A stretch of DNA of 64,000 bases from Exobacillus caeni (GTDB taxonomy: Bacteria > Bacillota > Bacilli > Bacillales > Guptibacillaceae): assembly GCF_005747095.1 (NCBI RefSeq), contig NZ_SWLG01000013.1, forward strand, positions 1 through 64,000, read 5' to 3'. The number at the start of each line of letters is the position of its first letter. The first letter of the stretch is position 1. Below are positions 15,749 to 24,186 of this stretch, piece by piece. A program made the position numbers and the translations under genes. Under the pieces are notes generated by a model. That model worked only from the letters and a program-made list of their open reading frames with translations, had not been told where the DNA came from and ran no database searches.

Positions 15749-15784
15749 AGAAACTCCTGACCTATCCGGTCGGGAGTTTCTTTG
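15749..15784 (+). terminator. Rho-independent terminator
   Basis: AGAAACTCCTGACC pairs with GGTCGGGAGTTTCT around TATCC, followed by TT. Strong stem. Confidence 0.85.
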
Positions 15785-15818
15785 CAGGGATCCTCAATTA
15801 GAGAATCCCCCAAGACAG

Positions 15819-16010
15819 CTATTGTTGTTTTGTTTGCATGTCTTGTTCGGCCATTTTAATCATTCTTTTGACCATTTCGCCACCTACAGATCCATTCGCA
15901 CGAGCAGTAGTGTCTGCGCCTAACTGTACGCCAAATTCATTTGCGATTTCTTCTTTCATGTTGTCCATCGCTCTTGATGCACCGGGCACTAACAATTTGT
16001 TTCTTGCCAT
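15819..16010 (-). CDS. Alpha/beta-type small acid-soluble spore protein
   Basis: 63 residues with the SASP signature [20 protein letters not shown] followed by [11 protein letters not shown]. These proteins coat spore DNA in the forespore and are degraded at germination by the GPR protease, which cuts in the region of the E-x-A-x-EFGV motif. A GAGAGGTGATT ribosome site precedes the start. Forespore expression by sigma-G is expected; a candidate CATTCTA -10 is noted at 16064-16070. It is strong evidence that the host makes endospores. Confidence 0.95.
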   Translation of the reverse strand: MARNKLLVPGASRAMDNMKEEIANEFGVQLGADTTARANGSVGGEMVKRMIKMAEQDMQTKQQ

Positions 16011-16036
16011 GTCGAATCACCTCTCGGGGCATTTTT

Positions 16037-16091
16037 GAACAGCAAAAAGAACTGTTCCTTACTTAGAATGTACTTAACCGAAAGAATTTCA
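16037..16091 (-). promoter_or_regulatory. Candidate sigma-G promoter and leader hairpin of the SASP gene
   Basis: On the minus strand TGAAAT (16086-16091) and CATTCTA (16064-16070) resemble the sigma-G elements TGAATA and CATACTA, though the spacer is short (15). GAACAG and CTGTTC (16037-16057) form a hairpin in the leader. Confidence 0.35.
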
Positions 16092-16304
16092 CCCATGAAA
16101 TAAAAGGAAACAACTATCCAGTTCCAGGGAGTAAGGAGTACGAGGAGAAAACGAATTGGTCCGTTATGTTTCTTTGTTTCTTGATCATACTTGCTGCAGC
16201 TTATGATGAAGGCATTGGGACATCTTACCTATTAATGGTAAAAAATGTATATAGAGGTTTGCGGTGGTCTATAATGCCAATAAGAAAACGATACATTGAA
16301 ATGA

Positions 16305-16841
16305 GTGTTAGCTTTGAGCCTGAATATACTTTATGGAGCAACTTATATTTTTGCAGCATGGAAATGGGGAGACTGGAAACACTGGCGAAAATATTACCCG
16401 ACAATTTTGTTTTTTATTTTAGGGGATCTCCTTTACCAGTTCCTGCTTCATGACCATTCGATGTGGAAATTCGAGCCGGTAGGTGTAGACAAAGAACTTC
16501 CAATCAATCACACAACGATCGTGCTGTCAGTTATTTTTATTAAATATCCAGCAACGATATTGATTTTTCTTGGGCGATTTCCAGAGGGAAGGTTTAAGCA
16601 AATAATCCATATAGCGACCTGGATTGCCATTTATGTCATCAATGAGTATCTGACTTTAAAGCTAAACGGAATGACTTATCATAATGGATGGAACTTTGCT
16701 TCCTCGTTGTTTTTTACAATCGTTATGTTTCTCATCTTGCGTATCCATCATACCAGGCCCCTGTTAGCCTGGATATTTTCGGGAATATTTATATTGTTTT
16801 TGTGGAAGGTTTTTCATGTTCCTTTCGATATTTTAAAATGA
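16305..16841 (+). CDS. CBO0543-type integral membrane protein
   Basis: 178 residues and about five hydrophobic helices. AAWKWGDWKHWRKYYPTIL near residue 17, followed by GDLLYQFLLHDHSMW, matches the CBO0543 family of uncharacterised Bacilli and Clostridia membrane proteins. The start is uncertain: GTG 16305 follows an in-frame stop directly and has only a weak ribosome site, so the N-terminus may be lost or the gene may begin slightly downstream. Function unknown. Confidence 0.6.
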   Translation: MLALSLNILYGATYIFAAWKWGDWKHWRKYYPTILFFILGDLLYQFLLHDHSMWKFEPVGVDKELPINHTTIVLSVIFIKYPATILIFLGRFPEGRFKQIIHIATWIAIYVINEYLTLKLNGMTYHNGWNFASSLFFTIVMFLILRIHHTRPLLAWIFSGIFILFLWKVFHVPFDILK

Positions 16842-16869
16842 TTAAAAGTAAGGGAAGATTCCCAGTCCA

Positions 16870-17667
16870 TTAAATGAAGTGGGAGGCATCCTTAGCATCC
16901 ATGCTTTCTTTAATTCTAAGAGCAGCAAAATGATCCGATTCTAATACGGGGACTGTCTGGCAAACGTTTAAACGAATACAATGTTTCACGTCTTCTTCAA
17001 ATCCTCTTTCGCGAAGCTCTCGGCTGCTGCCGCTCTCCCAGAGCAGCTCAGTGATTCTTTTTTGTGATTGCTTGAAAGCGCCAACACATACTTCCGCTTC
17101 GGGAGATTTTGATCCGTTGAGAAAGGAAAGAATAGCACCAGCTCCAAGGTAATCTTCAATAGCCGGCCGAAGGCGATCTTCTTCCTTTCGAATATCATTC
17201 CATTGTTCCCCGCAAGGAACGACTGTTATTGCTTTGTTCATCTTTTGGCCCAAATGGTTGGCTGCCGCTGCAACAGAAGAGGCATTGAGGAGGCATCCGA
17301 TCAAAAGAGCAGGGACACTTGCTGCGATCGAAGCGCAATAGGCTCCGTTTAACGAGCAAAGGACATACTTTTTGTTAGCATGGGTCTTATTGAAACTAAC
17401 CGGGGAAAGAGTCGGTTTTCCGATCCTTGCAGCTTCGGCTCTCCCTAAAATCAATTCTGCACCGACAGCTTCAGCAAATCTTTTTTCCTCCTCATTGATC
17501 GATGGAGGATAGGGGTAAATAATTGCCCCTTTTTCAACAGCAGTAGTTACGGTGGAAGAAAAACTTAAAACATCAACAATGATCGTGATGTCGCCTCTTT
17601 CGGATGCTTCTCTTGCTCCGCGCCGGCCCCACTCGATTCTACAGGTATAGGCAGATTGATCGAACAT
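16870..17667 (-). CDS. comB: 2-phosphosulfolactate phosphatase family protein ComB
   Basis: 265 residues matching the ComB family: IIVDVLSFSSTVTTA near 30-45, LILGRAEAARIG near 75, LSPVSF near 90 and VPCGEQWND near 155. In methanogens ComB removes phosphate from 2-phosphosulfolactate in coenzyme M synthesis; in Bacillus the product has been linked to sulfolactate, a spore constituent. ATG 17667 is chosen because GAGGTG lies 6 bases upstream; the GTG three codons earlier is part of that site. Confidence 0.85.
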   Translation of the reverse strand: MFDQSAYTCRIEWGRRGAREASERGDITIIVDVLSFSSTVTTAVEKGAIIYPYPPSINEEEKRFAEAVGAELILGRAEAARIGKPTLSPVSFNKTHANKKYVLCSLNGAYCASIAASVPALLIGCLLNASSVAAAANHLGQKMNKAITVVPCGEQWNDIRKEEDRLRPAIEDYLGAGAILSFLNGSKSPEAEVCVGAFKQSQKRITELLWESGSSRELRERGFEEDVKHCIRLNVCQTVPVLESDHFAALRIKESMDAKDASHFI

Positions 17668-17745
17668 AGTTATCACCTCAATTAAATTAAAAACAACTTA
17701 AATTATACTATGACATCAGTAAATAGACCTCTTTTTTTTATGAAA

Positions 17746-17768
17746 AAGACGCACCTTAGAAGGTACGC
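17746..17768 (-). terminator. Terminator of the EcsC-family gene
   Basis: On the minus strand GCGTACCTT pairs with AAGGTGCGT (two G-U pairs), followed by CTTTTTC. Confidence 0.7.
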
Positions 17769-17780
17769 CTCGTTTCTTGT

Positions 17781-18605
17781 TTATACAGTTGAAACCGGTT
17801 CTGTTTCCATGCTCTTAAGCCTGTCTACTATTCTCCTTTTGCGATAAAGCATGCTGCCTGTTTCAGCCAGGTCTTTTATCATCGAACGGTTTGTCCATGC
17901 ACCAAACACCATCCCGACAACTGGAACGGTTTGCAGGAGCTTTTTCCAGCCCAGTTGATCACGATACGTATAGACGACCTCACGCCATCCCTGGATTTGA
18001 GAGACGACTTCCTGAGGTTTTTCGTTTTCGTTAAAGTAGCTTGAGAGTTCTTTAAGAACGCTTTTCTTACCACTCGATCCGGCAGAAGCGAACTGAAGGC
18101 ACTTTACGATAAAAATTCTCTCCTCGCGGGAATTGGGATCATATCCGTATGAAATAGCGATCTCTTGTAATGTTTTTAAGGAAAGTCCAAGAAGAACGGT
18201 GACATCTGCAGCAAGTGTGAAGGCACCACCGAATCCTGTTGTTGCCCCCTGGAAAGTGGCGAACTTTCCTCGACCTTCTTTTAACTCTTCACTCACTTTG
18301 TCCATTGTTGAAATCCTTAAGGCTTTTATATCGTCGATGGAAGAAATAGGCCGATCTGTAACGATGTTTTCGAATTTTTTTGTTACCAGGCTTTTCTGGG
18401 TTAAGTATTTTCCGCCCGTTTGAACAAAACTGCCTAGCTCATCTAATAATGCACCGATTTTCTCATGTATAAAATCGGGTGTAACTTTATCAAGAAGTTT
18501 AAAGGGGATTCTGCCAATCCGCTCCCAGAACCAGGAATCCGTCTGTTCCCTTTCCCATTTTTCCACTTCCTTTAGTTCAGCTTGCAACATTTGTTTCGAT
18601 TCCAT
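17781..18605 (-). CDS. EcsC family protein
   Basis: A 274-residue protein of the EcsC family: DKVTPDFIHEKIGALLDELG near 38, then GATTGFGGAFTLAADVTVLL near 120, then SYGYDPNSREERIFIVKCL and a C-terminal GWKKLLQTVPVVGMVFGAW segment near 215. EcsC is encoded with the EcsAB ABC transporter in some Bacilli, but here it stands alone with no ABC genes nearby. The molecular function is unknown. AGGCAGGGAT precedes the ATG. Confidence 0.85.
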   Translation of the reverse strand: MESKQMLQAELKEVEKWEREQTDSWFWERIGRIPFKLLDKVTPDFIHEKIGALLDELGSFVQTGGKYLTQKSLVTKKFENIVTDRPISSIDDIKALRISTMDKVSEELKEGRGKFATFQGATTGFGGAFTLAADVTVLLGLSLKTLQEIAISYGYDPNSREERIFIVKCLQFASAGSSGKKSVLKELSSYFNENEKPQEVVSQIQGWREVVYTYRDQLGWKKLLQTVPVVGMVFGAWTNRSMIKDLAETGSMLYRKRRIVDRLKSMETEPVSTV

Positions 18606-18691
18606 ACGATCCCTGCCTTTCTTTGAAAATTTCTCGTAATATTACTACATTTCCCTTATCTATTCGATACGACACGGGAATTTTAAAAAGA

Positions 18692-18724
18692 AAAATCCGC
18701 TCTCAAAAAATGAGAACGGATTTG
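18692..18724 (-). terminator. Terminator downstream of the DUF3243 gene
   Basis: AAATCCGCTCTCA and TGAGAACGGATTT pair around AAAAA with flanking A and T runs. It works best for the minus-strand DUF3243 gene. Confidence 0.8.
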
Positions 18725-18761
18725 AACGATTGGGAGATGTTACTCCAGAAACAATTAGTTA

Positions 18762-19076
18762 CTATTCTTTTTCAACCATCCTTACAAGAAGATGGGCTAA
18801 GCTGTGACGTTGTTCCTCGTTTCCAACTTTCCATAGCTCCTGTAAAAGTTTTTCCTCGCGATTTTTAGGTTCCTCATGGTTTGCGAGATAATCCGCTACT
18901 TTTTCCGCACCTTTCGCAAGTGTTTCTTCGCTCATACCGAGCTTTTCTCCGAATTCAACTTTTCCCTTTAAATAATCTTTAAAATTTCCAAATCCTTGTA
19001 AAATTTCATCTTTCTTTTCTTCACTCATGTTGTTAAGCTTCTTATCTACATCAGAAATGTTTTTTTCATTTGCCAT
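18762..19076 (-). CDS. DUF3243 family protein (YmfJ-like)
   Basis: 104 residues. The C-terminal ~80 match DUF3243/YmfJ: FKDYLKGKVEFGEKLGMSEE, then VADYLANHEEPKNREEKLLQ and ELWKVGNEEQRHSLAHLLVR. A ~20-residue Lys/Glu/Asn-rich extension precedes it. YmfJ is a small cytosolic protein of unknown role. AAGGAGGTAAT gives a strong start. Confidence 0.85.
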   Translation of the reverse strand: MANEKNISDVDKKLNNMSEEKKDEILQGFGNFKDYLKGKVEFGEKLGMSEETLAKGAEKVADYLANHEEPKNREEKLLQELWKVGNEEQRHSLAHLLVRMVEKE

Positions 19077-19274
19077 TATAATTACCTCCTTAGCTGTTTG
19101 GAGGGACTATACCTTTTTATGGAAAGCGGAAAACCATTCGATGTGTTTTTTTGGAATATAGGGACTTTAATACTGTGATGAAGTTTTTTGGTTGGAGTGC
19201 TATTGGATGTAATATGGGTGATATAGAGAAAGAAGAGATGTGGTTAATAAAAGAAAAAGGGGCATACTTCAAAA

Positions 19275-19463
19275 TTAATTTAACCTTTCAAAGCAGAAAG
19301 GGCATCTGGCATATTTTTCTTCAGAGACCAACGCTGTGATTTCCCGGTCTTCGTTAATCTCAATACGCTTAAGTAATGAAAGGTTAGTTAACCCACACTG
19401 GCCTTCGATATGCGCTGTTCGATGAATCATCATTTTTTTGTCGTCGATCAAATATTTTCCCAT
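19275..19463 (-). CDS. Small conserved protein with a CxxC pair
   Basis: 62 residues ending YARCPFCFERLN, with one further Cys at GQCGL. The paired Cys suggest metal binding but only one CxxC is present. AAGGTGAGG lies upstream of the ATG. I think small Bacillus proteins of this type exist but cannot name a family. A plus-strand frame overlaps it and is less convincing. Confidence 0.55.
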   Translation of the reverse strand: MGKYLIDDKKMMIHRTAHIEGQCGLTNLSLLKRIEINEDREITALVSEEKYARCPFCFERLN

Positions 19464-19564
19464 AATAAAACCTCACCTTTCTGATGGCGTTGTGCCATCA
19501 TAACACGTGAGGAAAAATAAAGATAGTACGTTAGCAACAAAGAGTCCCAGGTCCCTGTATGATT

Positions 19565-19693
19565 TCAACTGTTTTTCTGGTCTTTTGATTCGTTTGAATC
19601 CTTTATAGTGGAGATTATCCAGAGTGTTTGAAAAAAGCTTGCGAGCATAGCTACAATGATATAAAAAACGATTGGTGTTTTACTTTCTTGCAT
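19565..19693 (-). CDS. 42-residue membrane peptide
   Basis: A short frame with an excellent site (GAAGGGGTGACGGAA before ATG 19693). It has a polar start (QESKTP), one hydrophobic helix of about 25 residues including TLWIIST, and a hydrophilic tail (KDSNESKDQKNS). Unknown function. 19694-20035 otherwise contains no gene; a GC-rich hairpin sits at about 19838-19862. Confidence 0.58.
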   Translation of the reverse strand: MQESKTPIVFYIIVAMLASFFQTLWIISTIKDSNESKDQKNS

Positions 19694-20035
19694 TTCCGTC
19701 ACCCCTTCTTTTTCTTTATTATTTTTTAACCTGCTTATTTTATACAGGCCAAAAAGAATAGCAGAACGATTGAGTTAAGAAATTGCTTGTTCGAATAATT
19801 TTATGAGGGATCGCTACAGCCTTTTCACAGGAACAACAAAAAGACGACCCGATGGCCGCCTTATAGGGGGATTACCATCATCCATGAAGATTGAAGGGAA
19901 AATGGTAGCAATACAAGGATAATCACATTTAGTGTCATTTATACATTCAATTTAGAAAAATAAAATGTAAAAAGGATTTTACCCTTTTAAAAGAGAAACT
20001 TTTTGAGAGGTCAAGGAAATGAAGGAGAGAGATTC

Positions 20036-20494
20036 TTGGAAAAAAAACATGAAGTGTTGTTTAATCAGCTGGAATCCTATAGGGAATATACGTTGCATTT
20101 ACTCGATTCCGTTACTGAAGAAGAAGCAGATGCTGTTCCCGATGGCTTCAATAATAATATTAGATGGAACCTGGGGCATATTTATCTTGATCAGTTCGAT
20201 TGGATCCAGCACCTAACCAAAGAGAAAATCAATATTCCCGAAGGCTTCAGGGAATGGTTTGGATTTGGAACAAGCCCAGCCGATTGGAAGGAGCCGCCGC
20301 CAACATTGGAAACGTTAAAAGAGCTTCTCGGCAATCAGATCGCCTGCATCCGTGATCAATACGGCCATCGCTTAGAAGAACAATTTCCAGAAACAGAGTG
20401 TGAAATGCATACGATCGCTCAAGTCCTCGTTAGGACGGTATTTCATGAAGGATTACATATCGGTGCAATAATATCTATTAAGAAGTTTCTTTAG
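20036..20494 (+). CDS. DinB-like (DinB/YfiT superfamily) protein
   Basis: 152 residues of the four-helix DinB fold. The three metal-binding His are visible: one in NLGHIYLDQ near residue 45 and two in FHEGLHIGAI near 140. Members act as metal-dependent thiol transferases (bacillithiol S-transferases in Bacillus) or remain uncharacterised. TTG 20036 is preferred because AAGGAGAGA (20022-20030) is upstream at a good distance. Confidence 0.8.
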   Translation: MEKKHEVLFNQLESYREYTLHLLDSVTEEEADAVPDGFNNNIRWNLGHIYLDQFDWIQHLTKEKINIPEGFREWFGFGTSPADWKEPPPTLETLKELLGNQIACIRDQYGHRLEEQFPETECEMHTIAQVLVRTVFHEGLHIGAIISIKKFL

Positions 20495-20551
20495 TAAGCA
20501 GTTGCATGTTGAAAACAATAAATAAGGTCCTCAGCCAGATCGCTGTAAGAA

Positions 20552-20584
20552 AGTCCTCCCAAATCATTCCGGGAGGATTTTTTG
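20552..20584 (+). terminator. Rho-independent terminator
   Basis: GTCCTCCC pairs with GGGAGGAT around a 10-base loop, followed by TTTTT. Confidence 0.85.
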
Positions 20585-20731
20585 CACCTGGGTAGCCTAA
20601 AATTAGCTGTGTGAAGATGTACAGCAATTAAGGAGCATCATTTGCTATAAGAGATGAAAAAGGAATACCGTTGTTGAAAAAGAATTTATCATATTATAGT
20701 CAGCAGACAAACGGGAGAAGGTGTAGGATAA

Positions 20732-21658
20732 ATGCATCGGGATGTAAAACGATTAACAGTAGATAGAGGTAGCATCGAATTTTCTGTTGCAGGGGAAGGG
20801 GAGCCGATTTTAGTTTTCCATGGCGGCCATTCCAATTGTTATGAAGAATTCGGATTTCAAAAATTAGTAGAAAGCGGTTTTCAGTTGATCACACCTTCTC
20901 GGCCAGGGTATGGAAAGACTTCTAAAGAAATCGGCGAGAGCCTTGAGGCAAGCTGTATTGCATATGAAGCAATTATAACCCATTTAGGATTGGAAAAGGT
21001 TCATGTTCTTGCGATATCTGCCGGAGGGCCGGTTGGCATTTTCTTTGCTTCCCGTTACCCGGAACGAGTAAGAACCCTGACACTTCAAAGTGCTGTAACA
21101 AAAGAGTGGCTAACGCCAGCTGATAAGGAATATAAAGCGGCAAGGGTGCTGTTTCGTCCTTCGGTTGAAAAGTATACGTGGAGGATGATTTCACTGCTCA
21201 ATAACCGTTTTCCGCAGTTCCTTTTCAAAAATATGGCGCCTTCCTTCAGCACACTTTCTTATAAAAAACTAATGGGTAAACTAAATGCTGAAGATATAGA
21301 AGAGTTTCGGAAAATGAACAACCGCCAGCGGTCAGGCGCTGGATTTCTCATCGATCTTGAACAGACGAAAACGATTAAAGCGGAGGACCTTGCTGCAGTG
21401 AAATGTCCCGCCATAATCATGCAAAGCAAGTTTGACGGCTTTATTCCACTCGCCCATGCCGAGCATGCACATAACAACATCCCGGCTTCTAAACTTGTTG
21501 TGTTAGACTCCTGGGGGCACTTGATCTGGCTTGGAAAAGAAGCAGATAAAGCACACACGACCGTAATCAACTTCCTGAGAGCGAATACTATTAATGATAA
21601 AATAGACAAAAAGGCAACTGATCCTAAAAGAAAAAACATGGTAACTAAAAAAGATTAA
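20732..21658 (+). CDS. Alpha/beta hydrolase
   Basis: 308 residues. The oxyanion region is LVFHGGHSN (near 29-37), the nucleophile elbow is AISAGG (Ser near 95), the acid is Asp in QSKFDGFIPL (near 233) and the base is His in DSWGHLIWLG (near 262). The last ~25 residues are Lys/Asp-rich and look like an added tail. Substrate unknown. GGGAGAAGG precedes ATG 20732. Confidence 0.85.
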   Translation: MHRDVKRLTVDRGSIEFSVAGEGEPILVFHGGHSNCYEEFGFQKLVESGFQLITPSRPGYGKTSKEIGESLEASCIAYEAIITHLGLEKVHVLAISAGGPVGIFFASRYPERVRTLTLQSAVTKEWLTPADKEYKAARVLFRPSVEKYTWRMISLLNNRFPQFLFKNMAPSFSTLSYKKLMGKLNAEDIEEFRKMNNRQRSGAGFLIDLEQTKTIKAEDLAAVKCPAIIMQSKFDGFIPLAHAEHAHNNIPASKLVVLDSWGHLIWLGKEADKAHTTVINFLRANTINDKIDKKATDPKRKNMVTKKD

Positions 21659-21728
21659 AATGAACTAAATGATTTAGAAAAAGATTAAATAGAAGCGCTA
21701 GAAGAAGTATTAAAAAAGTGCTAAATAG

Positions 21729-21759
21729 TTATCCACAGTTTTTGTGGGGTCAGACCCCC
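21729..21759 (+). repeat. TTATCCACA box plus GGGGTCAGACCCC palindrome, copy 2
   Basis: TTATCCACA (21729-21737), 8 bases, then GGGGTCAGACCCC (21746-21758). It stops 3 bases before the ribosome site of the 84-residue gene that follows. Confidence 0.85.
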
Positions 21760-21775
21760 GACGGAGGTATCAAAA

Positions 21776-22030
21776 GTGAGTGAAGAATTAACTGAACGTT
21801 TGGATCCTAAGCAGGTGATCGAAGAGTTAAATGAACGCCGCAAAAGAATAAACGAAGAGCATATGGAAAAAGTCAACCAGGCTCTGGGGGAATTGGAGCG
21901 AGTCAGGACTTTTAACGGCGTTAAATCAGAGGAAGACCGGGAGTGGGATGCGTTTAAGCGTGAGATGCAGGACAGAGGGGTTACTCCTCAAAAGCTTCGC
22001 GATTTACTGGACCGGTCAGAGGAAAAGTAG
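21776..22030 (+). CDS. Small charged hypothetical protein
   Basis: 84 residues, largely alpha-helical and rich in Glu, Arg and Lys (VIEELNERRKRINEEHMEKV), probably a short coiled coil. GTG 21776 has GGAGGT 7 bases upstream. It sits between a dispersed palindrome and a terminator, alone. I do not recognise a family. Confidence 0.65.
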   Translation: MSEELTERLDPKQVIEELNERRKRINEEHMEKVNQALGELERVRTFNGVKSEEDREWDAFKREMQDRGVTPQKLRDLLDRSEEK

Positions 22031-22110
22031 CTGCTCATCTACTATGCAAAAAAAGCCCGGGATGATTCAGAGCGGAGGCATGATTTTATTCCTATTTCAC
22101 AGAAAAGATG

Positions 22111-22157
22111 AAACAAGCACGTTCGGGATAACGCCCGCTCGTGCTTGTTTTTTACTT
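22111..22157. terminator. Bidirectional terminator
   Basis: AAACAAGCACG and CGTGCTTGTTT form an 11-bp stem with A and T runs on either side. It serves the 84-residue gene and, on the minus strand, the MerR gene. Confidence 0.85.
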
Positions 22158-22916
22158 CTCATGGTTTTCGCAATACACATGCATCGCCTCTCTTAAAAAA
22201 GCAGCCAATCCTTCTTTGTGCCTGTCGATATTTTTTGTGAACCGTTCATCCATAACATAAAGGTCTCCAAGCCCTCTGAAGATATCGGTTGTACATTCGT
22301 AGAAATGGTCGGTTATCAACTGCCGCCATTTTGCCACTTCTTCTTGTACAGCGGGATCTGCCGGGCCGTGCTCCATCCGGTCGCCAATCTTTTTATAAAT
22401 CGAGTTAGTCATCGCGTTGATCGTTTCCCAGTCATCTATTCCGTACTGCGATGTCTTTTCTTCTACGGCTTCCACCATCTTTCTACCGTACTTTTGCTTC
22501 GCTTCCTCTGAGTATTTTTTCTGATGACGCTCGATCTCCTCCATATCAAACCCTTTAAACATATCTTTGTCTGCCATCTTAATTCCTCCTTCAATCGAAG
22601 ACAGTGTTTTTTCTACTGTCTCAATAATCTCGTCCAGCCGGGCTCGCTTCTTGACTAGCAGTTCTTTGTGTGTGGTCAGGGCTGCTTTTCGATCAAAATC
22701 TGGTTTTTCAAGAATTTCTTTTACACCTGATAAAGAAAACCCGAGTTCTTTAAAAAATAAGATTTGCTGCAATCGCTCAAGATTATCCTCCGTGTAAAGC
22801 CGGTAACCTGAAGAACTTGTGCTAGCCGGGACAAGCAGTCCGATCTCGTGATAATGGTGGAGGGTTCGAACACTCACTCCAGCTAAGTCTGCAACTTCTT
22901 TAACCCTGTATTCCAA
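22152..22916 (-). CDS. MerR family regulator with TipAS-type ligand domain
   Basis: 254 residues. The N-terminal MerR domain reads VKEVADLAGVSVRTLHHYHE with GYRLYTEDNLERLQQI. A coiled coil follows (about 80-110). The C-terminal ~130 residues fit the TipAS antibiotic-recognition domain (MFKGFDMEEIERHQKKYSEE; NIDRHKEGLAAFL). B. subtilis Mta, which activates multidrug exporters, has the same layout. The start is a TTG at 22916 behind GGAGGTGATGA. No exporter gene is adjacent, so the target besides itself is unknown. Confidence 0.88.
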   Translation of the reverse strand: MEYRVKEVADLAGVSVRTLHHYHEIGLLVPASTSSSGYRLYTEDNLERLQQILFFKELGFSLSGVKEILEKPDFDRKAALTTHKELLVKKRARLDEIIETVEKTLSSIEGGIKMADKDMFKGFDMEEIERHQKKYSEEAKQKYGRKMVEAVEEKTSQYGIDDWETINAMTNSIYKKIGDRMEHGPADPAVQEEVAKWRQLITDHFYECTTDIFRGLGDLYVMDERFTKNIDRHKEGLAAFLREAMHVYCENHEK

Positions 22917-22939
22917 ATCATCACCTCCAACTTAACCGT

Positions 22940-22967
22940 AAGCTATGACGTTACGTGAGGGTCAACA
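22940..22967 (-). promoter_or_regulatory. MerR-type promoter with 19-bp spacer
   Basis: On the minus strand TTGACC is followed after 19 bases by TACGGT, the long spacer of MerR-activated promoters. Within the spacer TGACGTTACGTGA (22946-22958, plus strand) is a near-perfect dyad and the likely operator. Autoregulation by the MerR/TipAS gene is inferred. Confidence 0.6.
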
Positions 22968-23112
22968 TATTTATAAAAATTAATTTTGGGCTATACTCTT
23001 CCTGTTATTTTATCCTTAATCGCTCATAACAACTGTATGAAAGGCTTTTTCTGTAAATTAGGTCACAAAAAAATACCAGAGTTTTGAAATTTTTGTTAAA
23101 AAAATTGCTTAG

Positions 23113-23155
23113 TGTGATTTTTGTCACACCAGTAAAAATTCACTTACTTTATAAT
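23113..23155 (+). promoter_or_regulatory. FNR box and promoter of fnr
   Basis: TGTGATTTTTGTCACA (23113-23128) is a perfect FNR/CRP-type dyad (TGTGA-N6-TCACA). TATAAT lies at 23150-23155. The expected start near 23162 puts the dyad centre at -41.5, the class II activation position. No good -35 is present, as expected for an activator-dependent promoter. Confidence 0.85.
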
Positions 23156-23194
23156 CAAAAACAACAGGGAAAGTGATATTAGGAGGTTTTATTT

Positions 23195-23920
23195 ATGAGA
23201 TTAACATGTGCCGTTGATAAAGCAAGCAGAGGTAGCGAGAACACAAATTCTTTTTCAGACAAAACGATGTCTATGATGAAGGACGTCATGTACGAACATT
23301 CTTATCCAAAGGGTTCTAGTATTTTTTGGGAAGGTGAAGCATCCGATAAGCTTTACTTTTTAAAAAGCGGCGCTGTTAAACTTACTAAATCAACGGACGA
23401 TGGACAGGATCTAACGTTATATCACTTTCAGAGCGGAGATTTTTTTGGGGAATTAGAAGGCAATGATCTAGATTTGACTAATTTCAATGCTGAGGCAATG
23501 ACTGATTGTACGGTGGGGATTATTCAGCAGAGTGACCTCGAGACACTTCTCTGGCAAAACGGTGATATGGCCATCGAGTTCATGAAATGGATGGGTTACA
23601 TGAACCGCTTTACTCAGACCAAACTTCGCGACTTGATGTTTTACGGAAAACAGGGTGCCCTTGCATCTACGTTGATCCGTATTGCTAACACGTACGGTGT
23701 CCAAAAAGGCGGCAAAATTGAATTCACGATTAAATTCACAAATGAAGAGTTAGCGAACATGATCGGCTCAACAAGAGAGACGGTTAACAGAATGCTGGGC
23801 AAGCTGAAAAAAGACGGCGTCATCAGTGCTGACAATGGAAAGATCACGATCAACAGTCTTCCAGAGCTTAAAAAAATATGCCACTGTGAAGGGTGCCCGT
23901 TAGATATATGTAGATTGTAA
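23195..23920 (+). CDS. fnr: Anaerobic regulator Fnr (Crp/Fnr family, 4Fe-4S)
   Basis: 241 residues. A cyclic-nucleotide-type beta-barrel (about 20-130) is followed by a winged helix with TNEELANMIGSTRETVNRML (182-201). The C-terminus has Cys229, 231, 234 and 239. The C-x2-C-x4-C spacing of the last three matches the 4Fe-4S ligands of Bacillus Fnr (Cys227/230/235), and Asp146 may be the fourth ligand (Asp141 in B. subtilis). It should activate nitrate respiration and fermentation genes when oxygen is absent. AGGAGGTTTTATTT precedes the ATG. Its promoter carries an FNR box, pointing to positive autoregulation. Confidence 0.93.
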   Translation: MRLTCAVDKASRGSENTNSFSDKTMSMMKDVMYEHSYPKGSSIFWEGEASDKLYFLKSGAVKLTKSTDDGQDLTLYHFQSGDFFGELEGNDLDLTNFNAEAMTDCTVGIIQQSDLETLLWQNGDMAIEFMKWMGYMNRFTQTKLRDLMFYGKQGALASTLIRIANTYGVQKGGKIEFTIKFTNEELANMIGSTRETVNRMLGKLKKDGVISADNGKITINSLPELKKICHCEGCPLDICRL

Positions 23921-23928
23921 TGGAGAAG

Positions 23929-23953
23929 AAGACTGCGCTGGCAGTCTTTTTTT
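23929..23953 (+). terminator. Rho-independent terminator of fnr
   Basis: AAGACTGC and GCAGTCTT pair around GCTG, followed by TTTTTT. Confidence 0.85.
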
Positions 23954-24186
23954 TATAGGAATAAATCGGCCATTTTGGGAAGGGAAACATTATCTGGAAA
24001 TAGAAGACTATAAAATATGATCGTTGAGTCTGGGAAAATGTCTATTGCCGGATGGGAGAATGCAAGAATAGGCTTGTAAACTCTGATAAAGCTCATGCTG
24101 ATTTCCGGAAATCGATATTCACCTTCATGAAGTAACTGGCTGCCCATTTTTTATTTCGTAAAATGAGAAAATCAAGGAGACGACGG

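Noticed and set aside
16166-16453. 95-codon frame overlapping the CBO0543-type gene
   Set aside because: The other frame carries the conserved family block; this one does not, although a frameshift between the two cannot be excluded.
19151-19339. 62-codon plus-strand frame
   Set aside because: It overlaps a better supported minus-strand gene and has no ribosome site.
23953-24147. 64-codon minus-strand frame between fnr and the 478-residue protein
   Set aside because: No ribosome site; it starts in an AT-rich spacer and matches nothing known to me.
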